Source: Acidimicrobiales bacterium (GTDB taxonomy: Bacteria; Actinomycetota; Acidimicrobiia; Acidimicrobiales; Poriferisodaliceae). Taken from it: a stretch of DNA of 10,001 nt. The notes beneath the pieces were generated by a model. It was given only the letters and a program-made list of their open reading frames with translations. It was not told the origin of the DNA and did not search any database. The stretch is taken from positions 1-10,001 of the forward strand of contig JAHDHM010000063.1 of assembly GCA_020631315.1 (NCBI GenBank), written 5' to 3'. Position numbers and translations under genes: made by a program. This document shows positions 1-8,481 of the stretch, piece after piece; the stretch's first letter is position 1, and every line of letters begins with the position of its first letter.

Positions 1-1206
1 GCCGAGTCGATCCGGGTGGCCGAAGAGGCCCGCATCGCCGCCGAGCAGGGCGTCGGTGTCGCCGACCAGAACAAGGATCGTGAGATCGCCCTCGCCGACG
101 CCAACCGTCAGCGTGTGATCGCCGTCCAGACCGAGGAGATCGAGCGTGACCGCGCGCTCGCCGAGGTCGGTCGTGAGACCGCCGTGGCCGAAGCGGCACG
201 CGAGAAGGAAGTCAGCGAGCGCGAGCTGGCCGAGCTGACCCGCAGCCGGGTCGAAGCCGACCTCGGCGTCGCCCAGAAGGAAGAGGAGATCGCCACGCTG
301 CGGGTCGTCGAAGAGGCGCAGCGCCAGGCCGACGCCGAGGTGAAGACCGCAGAGGGCATGGCCGAGGCTGCGTTCATCGCCCGGGTGAAGGAGGCCGAGG
401 CCGACAAGCAGGCGGCCGGCGCCGAAGCCGAGCGTCAGACGATCCTCGCCCGAGCCGAAGCCGAGGCTGCCAGTCAGCAGATGCAGGCAGCCAAGCGCCG
501 GGCCGAAGGTGCCCAGGCCGAGAGCGCCGCCTCCGGCCTCGCCGAGGTGCAGGTCGAGCGTGAGCGAGCCGAGGCCATCCGGGCGACCGGCTTGGCCGAG
601 GTCGAGGTCAAGCAGGCCGACGCCGAAGCCGTGCGAGCGCTCGGCACCGCCGAGGGCGAGGCCACCAAGGCCCGCCTCGAAGGCGAAGGTGAAGGCCTGA
701 AGGCCAAGTCCGAAGGCGTCGGTGCCATGACCGCAGCCGGACAGGGCCACGAGGAGTTCCGCCTGCGCCTCGATGCCGAGCGCGAGATCGAGCTCGCCGC
801 CATCGGCGCACGGGCCGACGTCGCCAAGTCGGCAGCCGCCGCACTCGGCGAGTCCCTCTCCAACGCCGACATGCAGATCGTCTCCGACGAGGGCATCGTC
901 GAGCGGATCCTCTCGGCGGCCGGACACGGCCAGGCCATCGACAGCTTCGTCAACGCCGGCGATTCCGGTCGCCGCATGCTCTCGCCGTACCTCGAGGGTG
1001 ATGCCAGCATCGTCGCCGACATCTCCGAAGGCCTGGGTGGGCTGGGTGCCGCCGGCATTCGCGACCTCACCATCGCCGATCTCGTGACCCGTCTGGGATC
1101 GCAGCTCGGTGACGGCGGCGGGCTGGCACAGCAGCTGCGCGATGCCGTCGAATCCGGTGGGCTCGGGAGTCGCTCGGTGAGCGACCTCTTCGACGACGAG
1201 CGCTGA
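1..1206 (+). CDS. Flotillin/SPFH-type coiled-coil protein, C-terminal part (5' truncated by window)
   Basis: The reading frame is open from base 1 (A-E-S-I-R before the GTG at 16) and ends at TGA 1204-1206, so the true start lies upstream; 401 residues are visible. About residues 1-280 are an uninterrupted Ala/Glu-rich helix with heptad character and recurring AEA/AEG/RAEA blocks (for example GLAEVQVERERAEA, about 178-191), typical of the long coiled coil after the SPFH/band-7 domain in flotillins and YqiK-like proteins. It is followed by ALGESLSNADMQIVSDEG (about 281-298), resembling the flotillin C-terminal 'L-x-x-A-D-I-x-I' signature, then a Gly-rich helical tail ending in acidic residues. 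Flotillins are membrane-associated scaffolds that oligomerise at lipid microdomains. The membrane anchor and SPFH domain would be upstream and are not visible. The gene sits 7 nt before the giant ATPase gene, suggesting co-transcription. A generic coiled-coil protein is the main alternative. Confidence 0.82.
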   Translation, partial: AESIRVAEEARIAAEQGVGVADQNKDREIALADANRQRVIAVQTEEIERDRALAEVGRETAVAEAAREKEVSERELAELTRSRVEADLGVAQKEEEIATLRVVEEAQRQADAEVKTAEGMAEAAFIARVKEAEADKQAAGAEAERQTILARAEAEAASQQMQAAKRRAEGAQAESAASGLAEVQVERERAEAIRATGLAEVEVKQADAEAVRALGTAEGEATKARLEGEGEGLKAKSEGVGAMTAAGQGHEEFRLRLDAEREIELAAIGARADVAKSAAAALGESLSNADMQIVSDEGIVERILSAAGHGQAIDSFVNAGDSGRRMLSPYLEGDASIVADISEGLGGLGAAGIRDLTIADLVTRLGSQLGDGGGLAQQLRDAVESGGLGSRSVSDLFDDER

Positions 1207-1213
1207 GCCGCCG

Positions 1214-4200
1214 GTGTCCGACGAGACCACCACTCCCTCTGGAGGCGCTGCTTCCTCGGATGAGGGCGAGGTGCTGTCGGGCGGGTCGTACGACCTGCTC
1301 CGGCGACGCCTCCGCTCCCGGGTCAGGGAGACGCTCGACGCGGCGACCGCACTCGACGCTCGCCGCACCGAGGCGTTCGGATCGACGCGGCTGAGCCTCG
1401 CCGGCTCCGATCGTCTGCGGACCGAGCTGGCCTGCCAGCCCCGCGACATCGTCCGGCTCGGCGATCTGTTGCTGCTCGGTTTTCGGGCGACCACCGAGCT
1501 CGCCACCGTCACGCCAGAGCACGTGTTCGCGCTCTACGAGCGTGGTGCCGACGGCGATCTGCATCCGCTGGCGACCGACGATCCGCGTTCGTTCCTGAAC
1601 GATCCAGCGTTCCGCGAGGAGTTCGACAAGCTCCACCGCTTCTACGGCAAGGCGACCTTCGCCGACCTCCGGCGCACGCAGACCCAGCTACTGGCTGCGT
1701 TCCGCATCGGTGATCGCGCCGCCGACGTCGCCGTGCTGCGCTGGACGGTGGCCCTCGACGGGTCGGTGTCGTTCGTCGACGCCCGCGGTGACCGTGACTA
1801 CACGTGGCCCGATCCGCACGACCTGAACTGGGTCGGCAGCACCCGCGAGGACCAGCGGGCCGGCGCGCACCCGACCGTGTCGATCCTCGACGAGGTGTTC
1901 GTCGGCTTCCGTGGTGGCCGTCTCCAGCTCCGGGTCGAGGACGGCAGCCCCGGTGGCCGGGTCGAAGTCGACGAGGACGTCGCCGTACCCGGCCAGTCCC
2001 TCGCGGACGTCGGCGTCGCGTTCGCCCAGTTCGGGGAAGAGCTCGCCATCCGCGTCGAGCTGTACTCCGAGGCGCCCCGCTACTACCTGTTCGGGCGGCG
2101 CACCCGTTCGGGCACCCGCGTCGATGCACTGGGTCTCGCCTCGCGCATCCTGCCCGGTGGCGACGGCGTGGTCTTCCCCGGCGGCTACCACCTGGCCACG
2201 ACCGGGACCCGTCTGTTCGACGTGCCGTCCGACGACATGATCTTCGAGGAGGTCATCGCCGCACCGAACGGCGAAGACCTGCTCTACGTGTTCCACGAGC
2301 GCGACTCGGGCGAGTACCTGCTGGCCCCGTACAACCTGGTCCGTCGTGAGATCGCCCAGCTGATCCCGTGTCTCGGCTTCGCCATGTTCGACGACGGTCG
2401 GATGGTGCTGTTCCGTGGCAGTCCCGGCGACGCCGACCCGTCCCGAGTTCACCCGGTGCAGTGGTGGGACAGCCCGTTCGCCGACGCCGAGTTCGCCGCT
2501 GCGACAGCGTCGGACGACGGCTCTTGGGTCGGTCGCGTCGGCAACGCCGACCTGGTCGCAGGCCTCGGCGACGTCTTCGACGTCGGCCAGCTCGCCGAGG
2601 ACGCCGTGCCCTCGGAGCGCACCTGGGAGGCCATCATCGTCGCCGCCCGTCGCGCCCTCGACACCCACGTGTGGATGGCCGACCCCGAGGCGCAGGACGT
2701 CCACGACGGCCTGCGCGACATCGTCGACACCTCCGGGTTGTTGGTCGACGAGTACGTCAAGGTGCGGCGTCTTCGCACCGAGGCGGCCACTCGTCTCGGT
2801 GACTCGACTCGTGAGGTGCAGCGTCTGATCGACCAGGCCGCGCAGACGGCCGATCCTGCCGGCGTCGTCGAGGCGCTCGGCGCGCTACGCCGCGGCCGGG
2901 GTGAGGCGTCGCTGTTGACCGACGTTCCGGAGATCGACGACGAGGCCGTGGCCGCGCTGCTCGGTCGACTCGACACGTCGATGGCCGAGCTCGCCGAGCG
3001 CGCCTCGGTGGTGCTCGACGACGACGTGGCATTCGACTCGTTCTCCCGTCGCCTCGAACAGCTGGTCGAGCGCGGCCAGGCTGCGACCACGGCCGCCGAC
3101 GTCACGGACGTCATGGGTGAGGTCGGCGATGTCACCGGCGACCTCGATGCCGTGGTCGATGCGGTCTCGGCACTCGACGCCGGCGACCCGACGGTTCGTA
3201 CCCGGATCGTCCGGCGCATCGCCGACGTCACGGCGCTGGCCAACCGCTCACGGGCCACTCTCGACGCGCGGGTTCGGTCGCTGCGCTCGTCGGAGTCCGA
3301 CGAGGCGTTCGACGCCGAGATCGCACTGCTCGAGCAAGCCATGTCCGGCGCGGTCGCCACCGTCGCCACGCCCGCCGACTGCGATGCCGAACTGGCTCGC
3401 CTGCTCGTCAACCTCGAACGGATCGAGAGCCGCTACGGCGAAGAACCCGAGCGGCTGGAACGTCTCGTCGAACTGCGGGTGCGCCTGAACGAGACCTTCG
3501 GCGGACGCCGCGCCGAACTGGTCGACGAGCGCGCCCGTCGGGCCCAGCGGCTGGTCGACGCCGGCCGACGCCTGCTCGACACCGTCACACACCGGGCAGC
3601 CGACGCTGCCGACGAGGCCGAGATCGCCGGCTTCTTCGCCGCCGATCAGATGGTCGCCCGTGTGCGCGGTCTCGCCGACGACCTCGACGAGCTGGGTGAG
3701 GTCGGCCAAGCCGCCGAACTCCGGACGGCCCTGAACGCCGCCGCAGAAGAGGCTCGACGTCGCGTGCGCGACCGCACCGACCTCGTCGACGAGGACGGCA
3801 GCCTCGACTTCGGCGGCTTCCGCTTCGCCCCGAACGAGCAGCCCTTCGAACTCGTGCTGACGCCGTCCGACGACGGGATCGCCGTCTCCGTCACCGGCAC
3901 CGACCACCGAGTCGACGTCACCGAACAGCTCGCCGAGTTCGCCGACCTGCTCGACCGCCCCTACCCGTCGGAGAGCGACGACGTCGCCAGGGCGGAGTAC
4001 CTCGCCTGGGCGGTGCTGGTCGACCACCAGGACGACCCCGAACAGTTGGTGCACGCCGCGGCCGTGCCGGAGCGGCTCGCCGAAGTGGTCCGGGCGACGG
4101 CCGAACGCCGACACGGCGAGGGCTACGAACTCGGCGTTCACGACCACGACGCCGGCCGCATCATCGCCGCGCTCGGCGCCCACGGCATCGACGAGCCCGT

Positions 4201-6106
4201 GCTCGCACACGCCGGTTCGAGCCGGGCGGTGGGCCGTGTCGTCGCGGCGACGGTCGACGCCGAGGTGCTCTCCGATTGGTCGACACGTGCCGTGTCGGCT
4301 CGTGCGATGCGCCGCCACGTCGGTCGTGACGATGCTCGGGTGCGGCTCGTCGCCGACATCGCCCGCGTCGTGTCGGCCACACTGCCCGACGTCGACGTCG
4401 CTGCTGTCGCCGCATACCTCGCGGAGGATCTCGGCCAGGCCGGTGCCGGCCACGAGACCGATCTCGCGGTGCCCTCCACCGCATCGGACCTCGCCGGTCG
4501 GGTGGCCGACTCTCTCGGGGCCGAAGGGGCAGCGGCGTTCGACGCAGCCCTCGCCTCCGCTGCCGATCCCTGGGTCCGGCATCTGGTCGCTCGTGACTGG
4601 ATCGGTGGTGTGGTGGCGCAGCACGAGGTGATGCACCCGTTCGAGTTCGACGTCGACGAGGCTGCCGCGTTGTTCGCCGCACCCGACGTCGGTCGTCGGG
4701 ACATCACGCACACGGGAACCGTCACGATCGACGGTCTCGTGAGCTCACACCGCCGCATCGTCGACGGTCAGCTGACGGCCCGTGTCGACGAGCTCGCGCA
4801 CCGGGTCGGCGGTCACCGCACGGCCATGGACGACCGCTGGCCCCGCTACCAGGCAGCCCGTCGCTCGGTCGTGGCGGCGGCTCGTTCGGACATCGATCTC
4901 GATGCCCATCGGCCGCAGGTCATGGCCGGCTTCATCCGCAACCGATTGATCGACCGTGCGCTGCTGCCGTTGGTCGGTGCGAACCTGGCACGCCAGATCG
5001 GGACCACCGACGCCACCGACCTCAGCCGTAGCGGCCTGCTGGTGCTCACGTCACCTCCCGGCTACGGCAAGACGACGCTCATGGCATGGCTGGCCGACCG
5101 GCTGGGCATGTTGATGGTGAAGGTCAACGGTCCGGCACTCGGCGTCGACACGACGTCACTGGATCCCGCGGACGCGCCGAACGCCGCCGCACGTGCAGAG
5201 ATCGAGAAGGTCAACCTGGCGTTGTCGATGGGTCGCAACGTGATGCTGTTCATCGACGACGTGCAGTTCACCTCGCCGCAGTTCCTGTCGCGCTTCATCC
5301 CCCTGGCCGACGCCACACGCCGGGTCGAGGGTGTCGTCGACGGCGACGCCACCACGTTCGAGTTGCGAGGCAAGCGCTTCGCGGTCGTGATGGCGGGCAA
5401 CCCGTACTCGACCGGTGGCAGTCGTTTCGAGCTGCCCGACATGCTCGTGAACCGCGCCGATGTCCACAACCTCGGTGACGTCGCCGACGAGCACGGCGAG
5501 GACTTCGCGCTCTCCTACCTCGAGAACAGCCTCACGGCCTGCCCGCCACTGGCACCTCGGGCGGCGCGCCTCATCGACGATGTCGAGGCCATCGTGGGGA
5601 TGGCCGACGGTCGTCGCCCCGAGAGCACCGACGGACTGGTACACCGCTGGGACGGACCCGATCTGGCCGAGACGGTTCGATTGGTCCGCCTTCTCCGCCG
5701 AGCGCAAGGCACGGTCATGCAGGTCAACGGCGCCTACGTGGCGTCGGCGGCGATGTCCGACGACGACCGGACCGCACCGCCGTTCCTGTTGCAGGGCTCG
5801 TACCGCAACATGGCCCGTATCGCCTCTCGGGTGGTGCCGGCCATGACCGACGACGAGCTCGACGCCGTGGTCGACGACCACTACGCCTCCGAGGCCCAGA
5901 CCCTCACCGATCGGGCCGAGCAGAACCTGCTCGCGCTCGGCTCGCTGCGCGGAACCCTCGATGGGGAAGCATCCGCCCGGTGGGATGCCATCACCGCCCG
6001 CTGGTCGGCGGCGTCGGTCGACCCCGCAGCGGGTGTCGTCGGTGCGCTCGATCGGATCGCCGATGCCCTCGGGAGCGCGGCGATCCCCGTCATCGGCAGC
6101 GACTGA
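1214..6106 (+). CDS. Giant AAA+ ATPase of the 'DNA repair ATPase' (DUF3686-type) family
   Basis: 1630 residues, GTG start 7 nt after the flotillin-like stop. No convincing Shine-Dalgarno is visible, so translational coupling is likely. The N-terminal region (about 25-430) matches what I recall of proteins annotated 'DNA repair ATPase' (DUF3686): RRTEAFGSTRL (50-60), FPGG (321-324), PNGEDLLYVFH (351-361) and a closing RVHPVQWW. Residues about 470-855 are helical and coiled-coil-like. A short beta-rich segment (about 857-910) and a second helical region follow. The AAA+ module is C-terminal (about 1270-1545): Walker A SPPGYGKTT (1280-1288, Lys1286), Walker B VMLFIDD (1343-1349), sensor-1 Asn1396 in MAGNPY, candidate arginine finger Arg1414 in VNRAD, and a possible sensor 2 Arg1531 in QGSYRNM. 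No signal peptide or membrane segment is seen, so it is probably cytosolic, perhaps at the membrane through the flotillin partner. Family assignment is strong. A DNA repair role is inherited annotation and is not shown by any nuclease or helicase motif. Confidence 0.88.
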   Translation: MSDETTTPSGGAASSDEGEVLSGGSYDLLRRRLRSRVRETLDAATALDARRTEAFGSTRLSLAGSDRLRTELACQPRDIVRLGDLLLLGFRATTELATVTPEHVFALYERGADGDLHPLATDDPRSFLNDPAFREEFDKLHRFYGKATFADLRRTQTQLLAAFRIGDRAADVAVLRWTVALDGSVSFVDARGDRDYTWPDPHDLNWVGSTREDQRAGAHPTVSILDEVFVGFRGGRLQLRVEDGSPGGRVEVDEDVAVPGQSLADVGVAFAQFGEELAIRVELYSEAPRYYLFGRRTRSGTRVDALGLASRILPGGDGVVFPGGYHLATTGTRLFDVPSDDMIFEEVIAAPNGEDLLYVFHERDSGEYLLAPYNLVRREIAQLIPCLGFAMFDDGRMVLFRGSPGDADPSRVHPVQWWDSPFADAEFAAATASDDGSWVGRVGNADLVAGLGDVFDVGQLAEDAVPSERTWEAIIVAARRALDTHVWMADPEAQDVHDGLRDIVDTSGLLVDEYVKVRRLRTEAATRLGDSTREVQRLIDQAAQTADPAGVVEALGALRRGRGEASLLTDVPEIDDEAVAALLGRLDTSMAELAERASVVLDDDVAFDSFSRRLEQLVERGQAATTAADVTDVMGEVGDVTGDLDAVVDAVSALDAGDPTVRTRIVRRIADVTALANRSRATLDARVRSLRSSESDEAFDAEIALLEQAMSGAVATVATPADCDAELARLLVNLERIESRYGEEPERLERLVELRVRLNETFGGRRAELVDERARRAQRLVDAGRRLLDTVTHRAADAADEAEIAGFFAADQMVARVRGLADDLDELGEVGQAAELRTALNAAAEEARRRVRDRTDLVDEDGSLDFGGFRFAPNEQPFELVLTPSDDGIAVSVTGTDHRVDVTEQLAEFADLLDRPYPSESDDVARAEYLAWAVLVDHQDDPEQLVHAAAVPERLAEVVRATAERRHGEGYELGVHDHDAGRIIAALGAHGIDEPVLAHAGSSRAVGRVVAATVDAEVLSDWSTRAVSARAMRRHVGRDDARVRLVADIARVVSATLPDVDVAAVAAYLAEDLGQAGAGHETDLAVPSTASDLAGRVADSLGAEGAAAFDAALASAADPWVRHLVARDWIGGVVAQHEVMHPFEFDVDEAAALFAAPDVGRRDITHTGTVTIDGLVSSHRRIVDGQLTARVDELAHRVGGHRTAMDDRWPRYQAARRSVVAAARSDIDLDAHRPQVMAGFIRNRLIDRALLPLVGANLARQIGTTDATDLSRSGLLVLTSPPGYGKTTLMAWLADRLGMLMVKVNGPALGVDTTSLDPADAPNAAARAEIEKVNLALSMGRNVMLFIDDVQFTSPQFLSRFIPLADATRRVEGVVDGDATTFELRGKRFAVVMAGNPYSTGGSRFELPDMLVNRADVHNLGDVADEHGEDFALSYLENSLTACPPLAPRAARLIDDVEAIVGMADGRRPESTDGLVHRWDGPDLAETVRLVRLLRRAQGTVMQVNGAYVASAAMSDDDRTAPPFLLQGSYRNMARIASRVVPAMTDDELDAVVDDHYASEAQTLTDRAEQNLLALGSLRGTLDGEASARWDAITARWSAASVDPAAGVVGALDRIADALGSAAIPVIGSD

Positions 6107-6112
6107 ACCACG

Positions 6113-6137
6113 CGACGACGTTCGCTCGGCGTCGTCG
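6113..6137 (+). terminator. Possible intrinsic terminator hairpin after the ATPase gene
   Basis: A perfect 8-bp inverted repeat, CGACGACG (6113-6120) and CGTCGTCG (6130-6137), with a 9-nt loop, starts 6 nt after the ATPase stop codon. No T-tract follows, so this would be an L-shaped, GC-rich terminator of the kind often proposed in actinobacteria. Chance is a real possibility because GAC/GTC-rich sequence is common here. Confidence 0.4.
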
Positions 6138-6150
6138 GACGGCGAGGACG

Positions 6151-6179
6151 TTGCCGAAGCCTCCAATTGTCCGTACATT
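6151..6179 (+). promoter_or_regulatory. Candidate sigma70-type promoter for the RND exporter
   Basis: TTGCCG (6151-6156) and TACATT (6174-6179) each match the -35 and -10 consensus at four of six bases, including TTG and the first TA and last T. They are separated by exactly 17 nt, and the stretch 6165-6180 is unusually AT-rich for this window. The predicted start site, 7-9 nt after the -10, falls at about 6186-6188, on the GTG start codon, implying a leaderless or nearly leaderless mRNA. This is inferred from pattern only. Confidence 0.45.
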
Positions 6180-6187
6180 TGTCGGCC

Positions 6188-8416
6188 GTGTCTGAGAACG
6201 CCTCTTCGGCCCGCGGTCTGCGCGGCCTCTCGCTCCGCCTCGTCCACCTCTCGATCCGGTCGCCGCGCAAGGTGCTCGCCATCATCGGCGTTGTCACCGC
6301 GGCCTTCGCTGCGAGCTTCGTGTTCGTCCAGATCGACACCGACCCCGAGAACATGCTCGCCGAGGACGCTCCGGTGCGGGTCGCGAACGCTGAGCTGAGG
6401 GAGCTGTTCGGCAGCAACCAGTTGCTGGTGGTCGGCCTGTTCTCCGACGGACCCGTCACCGACGCGGCGACGCTGGACGCTGCGGCTGCACTCCATGACG
6501 ATCTCGCTCAGGTGGACGGCGTCGATGCCGCGACGATGATCAGCGTCCGTTCGGCCATGCAGGGTGACCTCGCGCCGGGCGCCTCGTCGGCAGAGTGGGC
6601 CGCCTCGGTGGTCGACGCGATCGCCGTCGATCCGCTCCTCGGCGGCAACGTGCTCAGCGCCGACGGTGACACGCTCGCCTTCTTCGTCCCGCTGGTCGAC
6701 AAGTCCGACGCGCAGCCGGTCCGTGACGCAGCGAACTCGCTCCTCGACGGCGACGGACAGCTCGCTGGCCTCGAACGACACATCGCCGGCCTGCCGCTGG
6801 CTCAGGAGGCGTTCGGCGATCAGATGTTCCTGCAGATGGCGTTGTTCGCGCCGCTCGCCGGCCTCGCCATCTTCTTGCTGATGCTGGCGTTCTTCCGTCG
6901 GATCGCCCTCGTCGGGCCGGCGATGGCCCTTGCCCTCGTCGCGGTGATCTGGTCCATGGGTGCGCTGATCTCGACCGGGAACACGCTGCACATCATGAGT
7001 TCGATGATCCCGATCTTCCTGATGCCGATCGCGATCCTCGACGCCATCCACGTGATCAGCGAGTTCTTCGACGAGATCTCGTCGGGTGAGTCCCGAGAGT
7101 CCGCGATCGTGAAGGTCTACGACCACCTCGCAGGGCCGGTCGCATTCACCTCGGTGACCACCGTCGTGGGCTTCGCCTCGCTCGTGCTCACCCCGATCCC
7201 GCCGGTGCAGGTGTTCGGCGTGTTCATCGCCTTCGGTGTCGTGGTCGCCTGGCTCGCGACCCTCACGCTGCTGCCGGCGTTGTTGATGCTGGTGCCTGAC
7301 CGGGCGCTCGAGTCCCTGTCGTCCGACGCCGAGGCCACCCGGTTCGCAGCCGCCGTCCGTCGTCTCCCGGTCACGGGTGCTCGTCGCCGGCTCCCGGTCA
7401 TCGTCGGTGCGGTCGTGATCCTGCTCGCTGCGGCGGCTTCCGCGACCGGTACCGAGGTGAACGACAATCCGGTCAACTGGTTCCGTTCTGGCCACGAGGT
7501 CCGAGAAGCGACCGAACGGCTCAACGACGAACTGCCCGGCACCTTCGGAGCGAACGTCGTCGTACGTGCGACCGGCGGCGCGGAGCTGACCGATCCCGCG
7601 GTCATCGCCGCGATCGCCGACCTCCAGGCCGAGTGGGCGAATGACCCGTCGATCGGTACGAGTGCTTCGTATGTCGATCTGCTCGGTGGACAGACCGGCG
7701 CCGACGCCGCGACTCGTCTGGACGATCTCCGCTCGCCGCTCGTCCAGACGCTCATCACCGAGGACCTGAGTGTGGCCAACGTCCGCATGCAGCTCAGGTC
7801 GGGCGACAACCAGACCATGAGCGCCATCGTCGACCGCACCGACGAGTTGATCGCCGCGGCGTCGCTCCCCGCCGGCATCGAGGTCACCTGGGCCGGCGAG
7901 ACCTACCTCAACCTCGTCTGGCAGGACGAGATGGTGTCCGGAATGCTCGTCGGCTTCGCCGTCACCCTCGTCATCATCACGGTGCTGCTGACGATCCTGT
8001 TCCGGTCCGTGAAGTGGGCCGCGCTGGCGATGGTGCCGGTGTTGTGGACGATCGTCGCCGTCTACGGGGTGATCGCAGCGATCGGCAAGGACATCGACAT
8101 GCCCATCGCCGTGTTGTCGACGCTCGTGCTCGGCATCGGCATCGACTTCGCCATCCACTTCGTCGAACGGTTCCGCGAGCTGCTCGGAACCACGGGCAGC
8201 CCCAGGGCAGCGATCGACGTGTTCGCCGGTGAGCCCGCGCGGGCGCTGACCCGCAACGCGGCAGTGATCTCGATCGGTTTCATGCCCCTGCTGTTCTCGT
8301 CGCTCACGCCGTACGTGATCGTCGGCTTGTTCCTCGCCGGGATCATCGTCCTCGGTTGGTTGGCGACGATGGTGCTGCTTCCTGCGATCGTCTCGACGGA
8401 CCGCAGTTCGACCTGA
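6188..8416 (+). CDS. RND-superfamily (MMPL/HAE3-like) membrane exporter
   Basis: 742 residues from GTG 6188. The frame extends to a TTG at 6167 (7 more residues), but that TTG would overlap the predicted -10 region, so GTG is preferred; no Shine-Dalgarno precedes it. The layout is the RND duplication: one TM helix (about 29-49), a large extracytoplasmic domain (about 50-215), five clustered helices (about 217-369), then a repeat with one helix (about 402-419), a second periplasmic-type domain (about 420-583) and five more helices (about 585-733), twelve in total. The TM4 motif LDAIHVISEFFDE (284-296) and its counterpart GIDFAIHFVERFRE (651-664) carry the Asp/His pattern expected for proton-coupled RND proteins. 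Members of this group export lipids, hydrophobic compounds or drugs using the proton gradient, and generally work without an outer-membrane partner in actinobacteria. Substrate is unknown. The gene appears to be its own transcription unit. Confidence 0.88.
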   Translation: MSENASSARGLRGLSLRLVHLSIRSPRKVLAIIGVVTAAFAASFVFVQIDTDPENMLAEDAPVRVANAELRELFGSNQLLVVGLFSDGPVTDAATLDAAAALHDDLAQVDGVDAATMISVRSAMQGDLAPGASSAEWAASVVDAIAVDPLLGGNVLSADGDTLAFFVPLVDKSDAQPVRDAANSLLDGDGQLAGLERHIAGLPLAQEAFGDQMFLQMALFAPLAGLAIFLLMLAFFRRIALVGPAMALALVAVIWSMGALISTGNTLHIMSSMIPIFLMPIAILDAIHVISEFFDEISSGESRESAIVKVYDHLAGPVAFTSVTTVVGFASLVLTPIPPVQVFGVFIAFGVVVAWLATLTLLPALLMLVPDRALESLSSDAEATRFAAAVRRLPVTGARRRLPVIVGAVVILLAAAASATGTEVNDNPVNWFRSGHEVREATERLNDELPGTFGANVVVRATGGAELTDPAVIAAIADLQAEWANDPSIGTSASYVDLLGGQTGADAATRLDDLRSPLVQTLITEDLSVANVRMQLRSGDNQTMSAIVDRTDELIAAASLPAGIEVTWAGETYLNLVWQDEMVSGMLVGFAVTLVIITVLLTILFRSVKWAALAMVPVLWTIVAVYGVIAAIGKDIDMPIAVLSTLVLGIGIDFAIHFVERFRELLGTTGSPRAAIDVFAGEPARALTRNAAVISIGFMPLLFSSLTPYVIVGLFLAGIIVLGWLATMVLLPAIVSTDRSST

Positions 8417-8428
8417 CATCGGGCGGTG

Positions 8429-8450
8429 GGTCAGAGTTGATCCACTGACC
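8429..8450. promoter_or_regulatory. Imperfect palindrome upstream of methyltransferase-SDR operon (operator or terminator)
   Basis: Arms GGTCAG (8429-8434) and CTGACC (8445-8450) are perfect reverse complements around a 10-nt centre, and the stem can extend two more pairs past a one-base bulge (GTG with CAC). It lies 12 nt after the exporter stop and 40 nt before the methyltransferase start. The 22-bp size suits a dimeric repressor operator such as a TetR-type site. It could equally be the exporter's terminator, although no T-run follows. No regulator gene is visible in the window. Confidence 0.35.
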
Positions 8451-8481
8451 ACGGCGAGGAGCGACTCGTCCGTGCCCTACC

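Noticed and set aside
16..18. GTG as the start of the flotillin-like gene
   Set aside because: The frame stays open to base 1 with the same coiled-coil composition, and the SPFH domain expected for the family would lie upstream.
3248..4711. 487-codon minus-strand frame inside the ATPase gene
   Set aside because: Gly/Val/Asp-rich shadow of a strongly conserved coding frame; no motif or independent start signal.
6167..6169. TTG as the start of the exporter gene
   Set aside because: It falls in the predicted promoter spacer just before the -10 element, has no Shine-Dalgarno, and GTG 6188 fits a leaderless transcript better.
5156..8452. A very long (1098-codon) open frame on the minus strand spanning the end of the ATPase gene and the whole exporter gene
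   Set aside because: Its product is a low-complexity Arg/Asp/His/Glu-rich sequence with no recognisable domain. It mirrors two well-supported + strand genes, and such long antisense frames are common in high-GC DNA.
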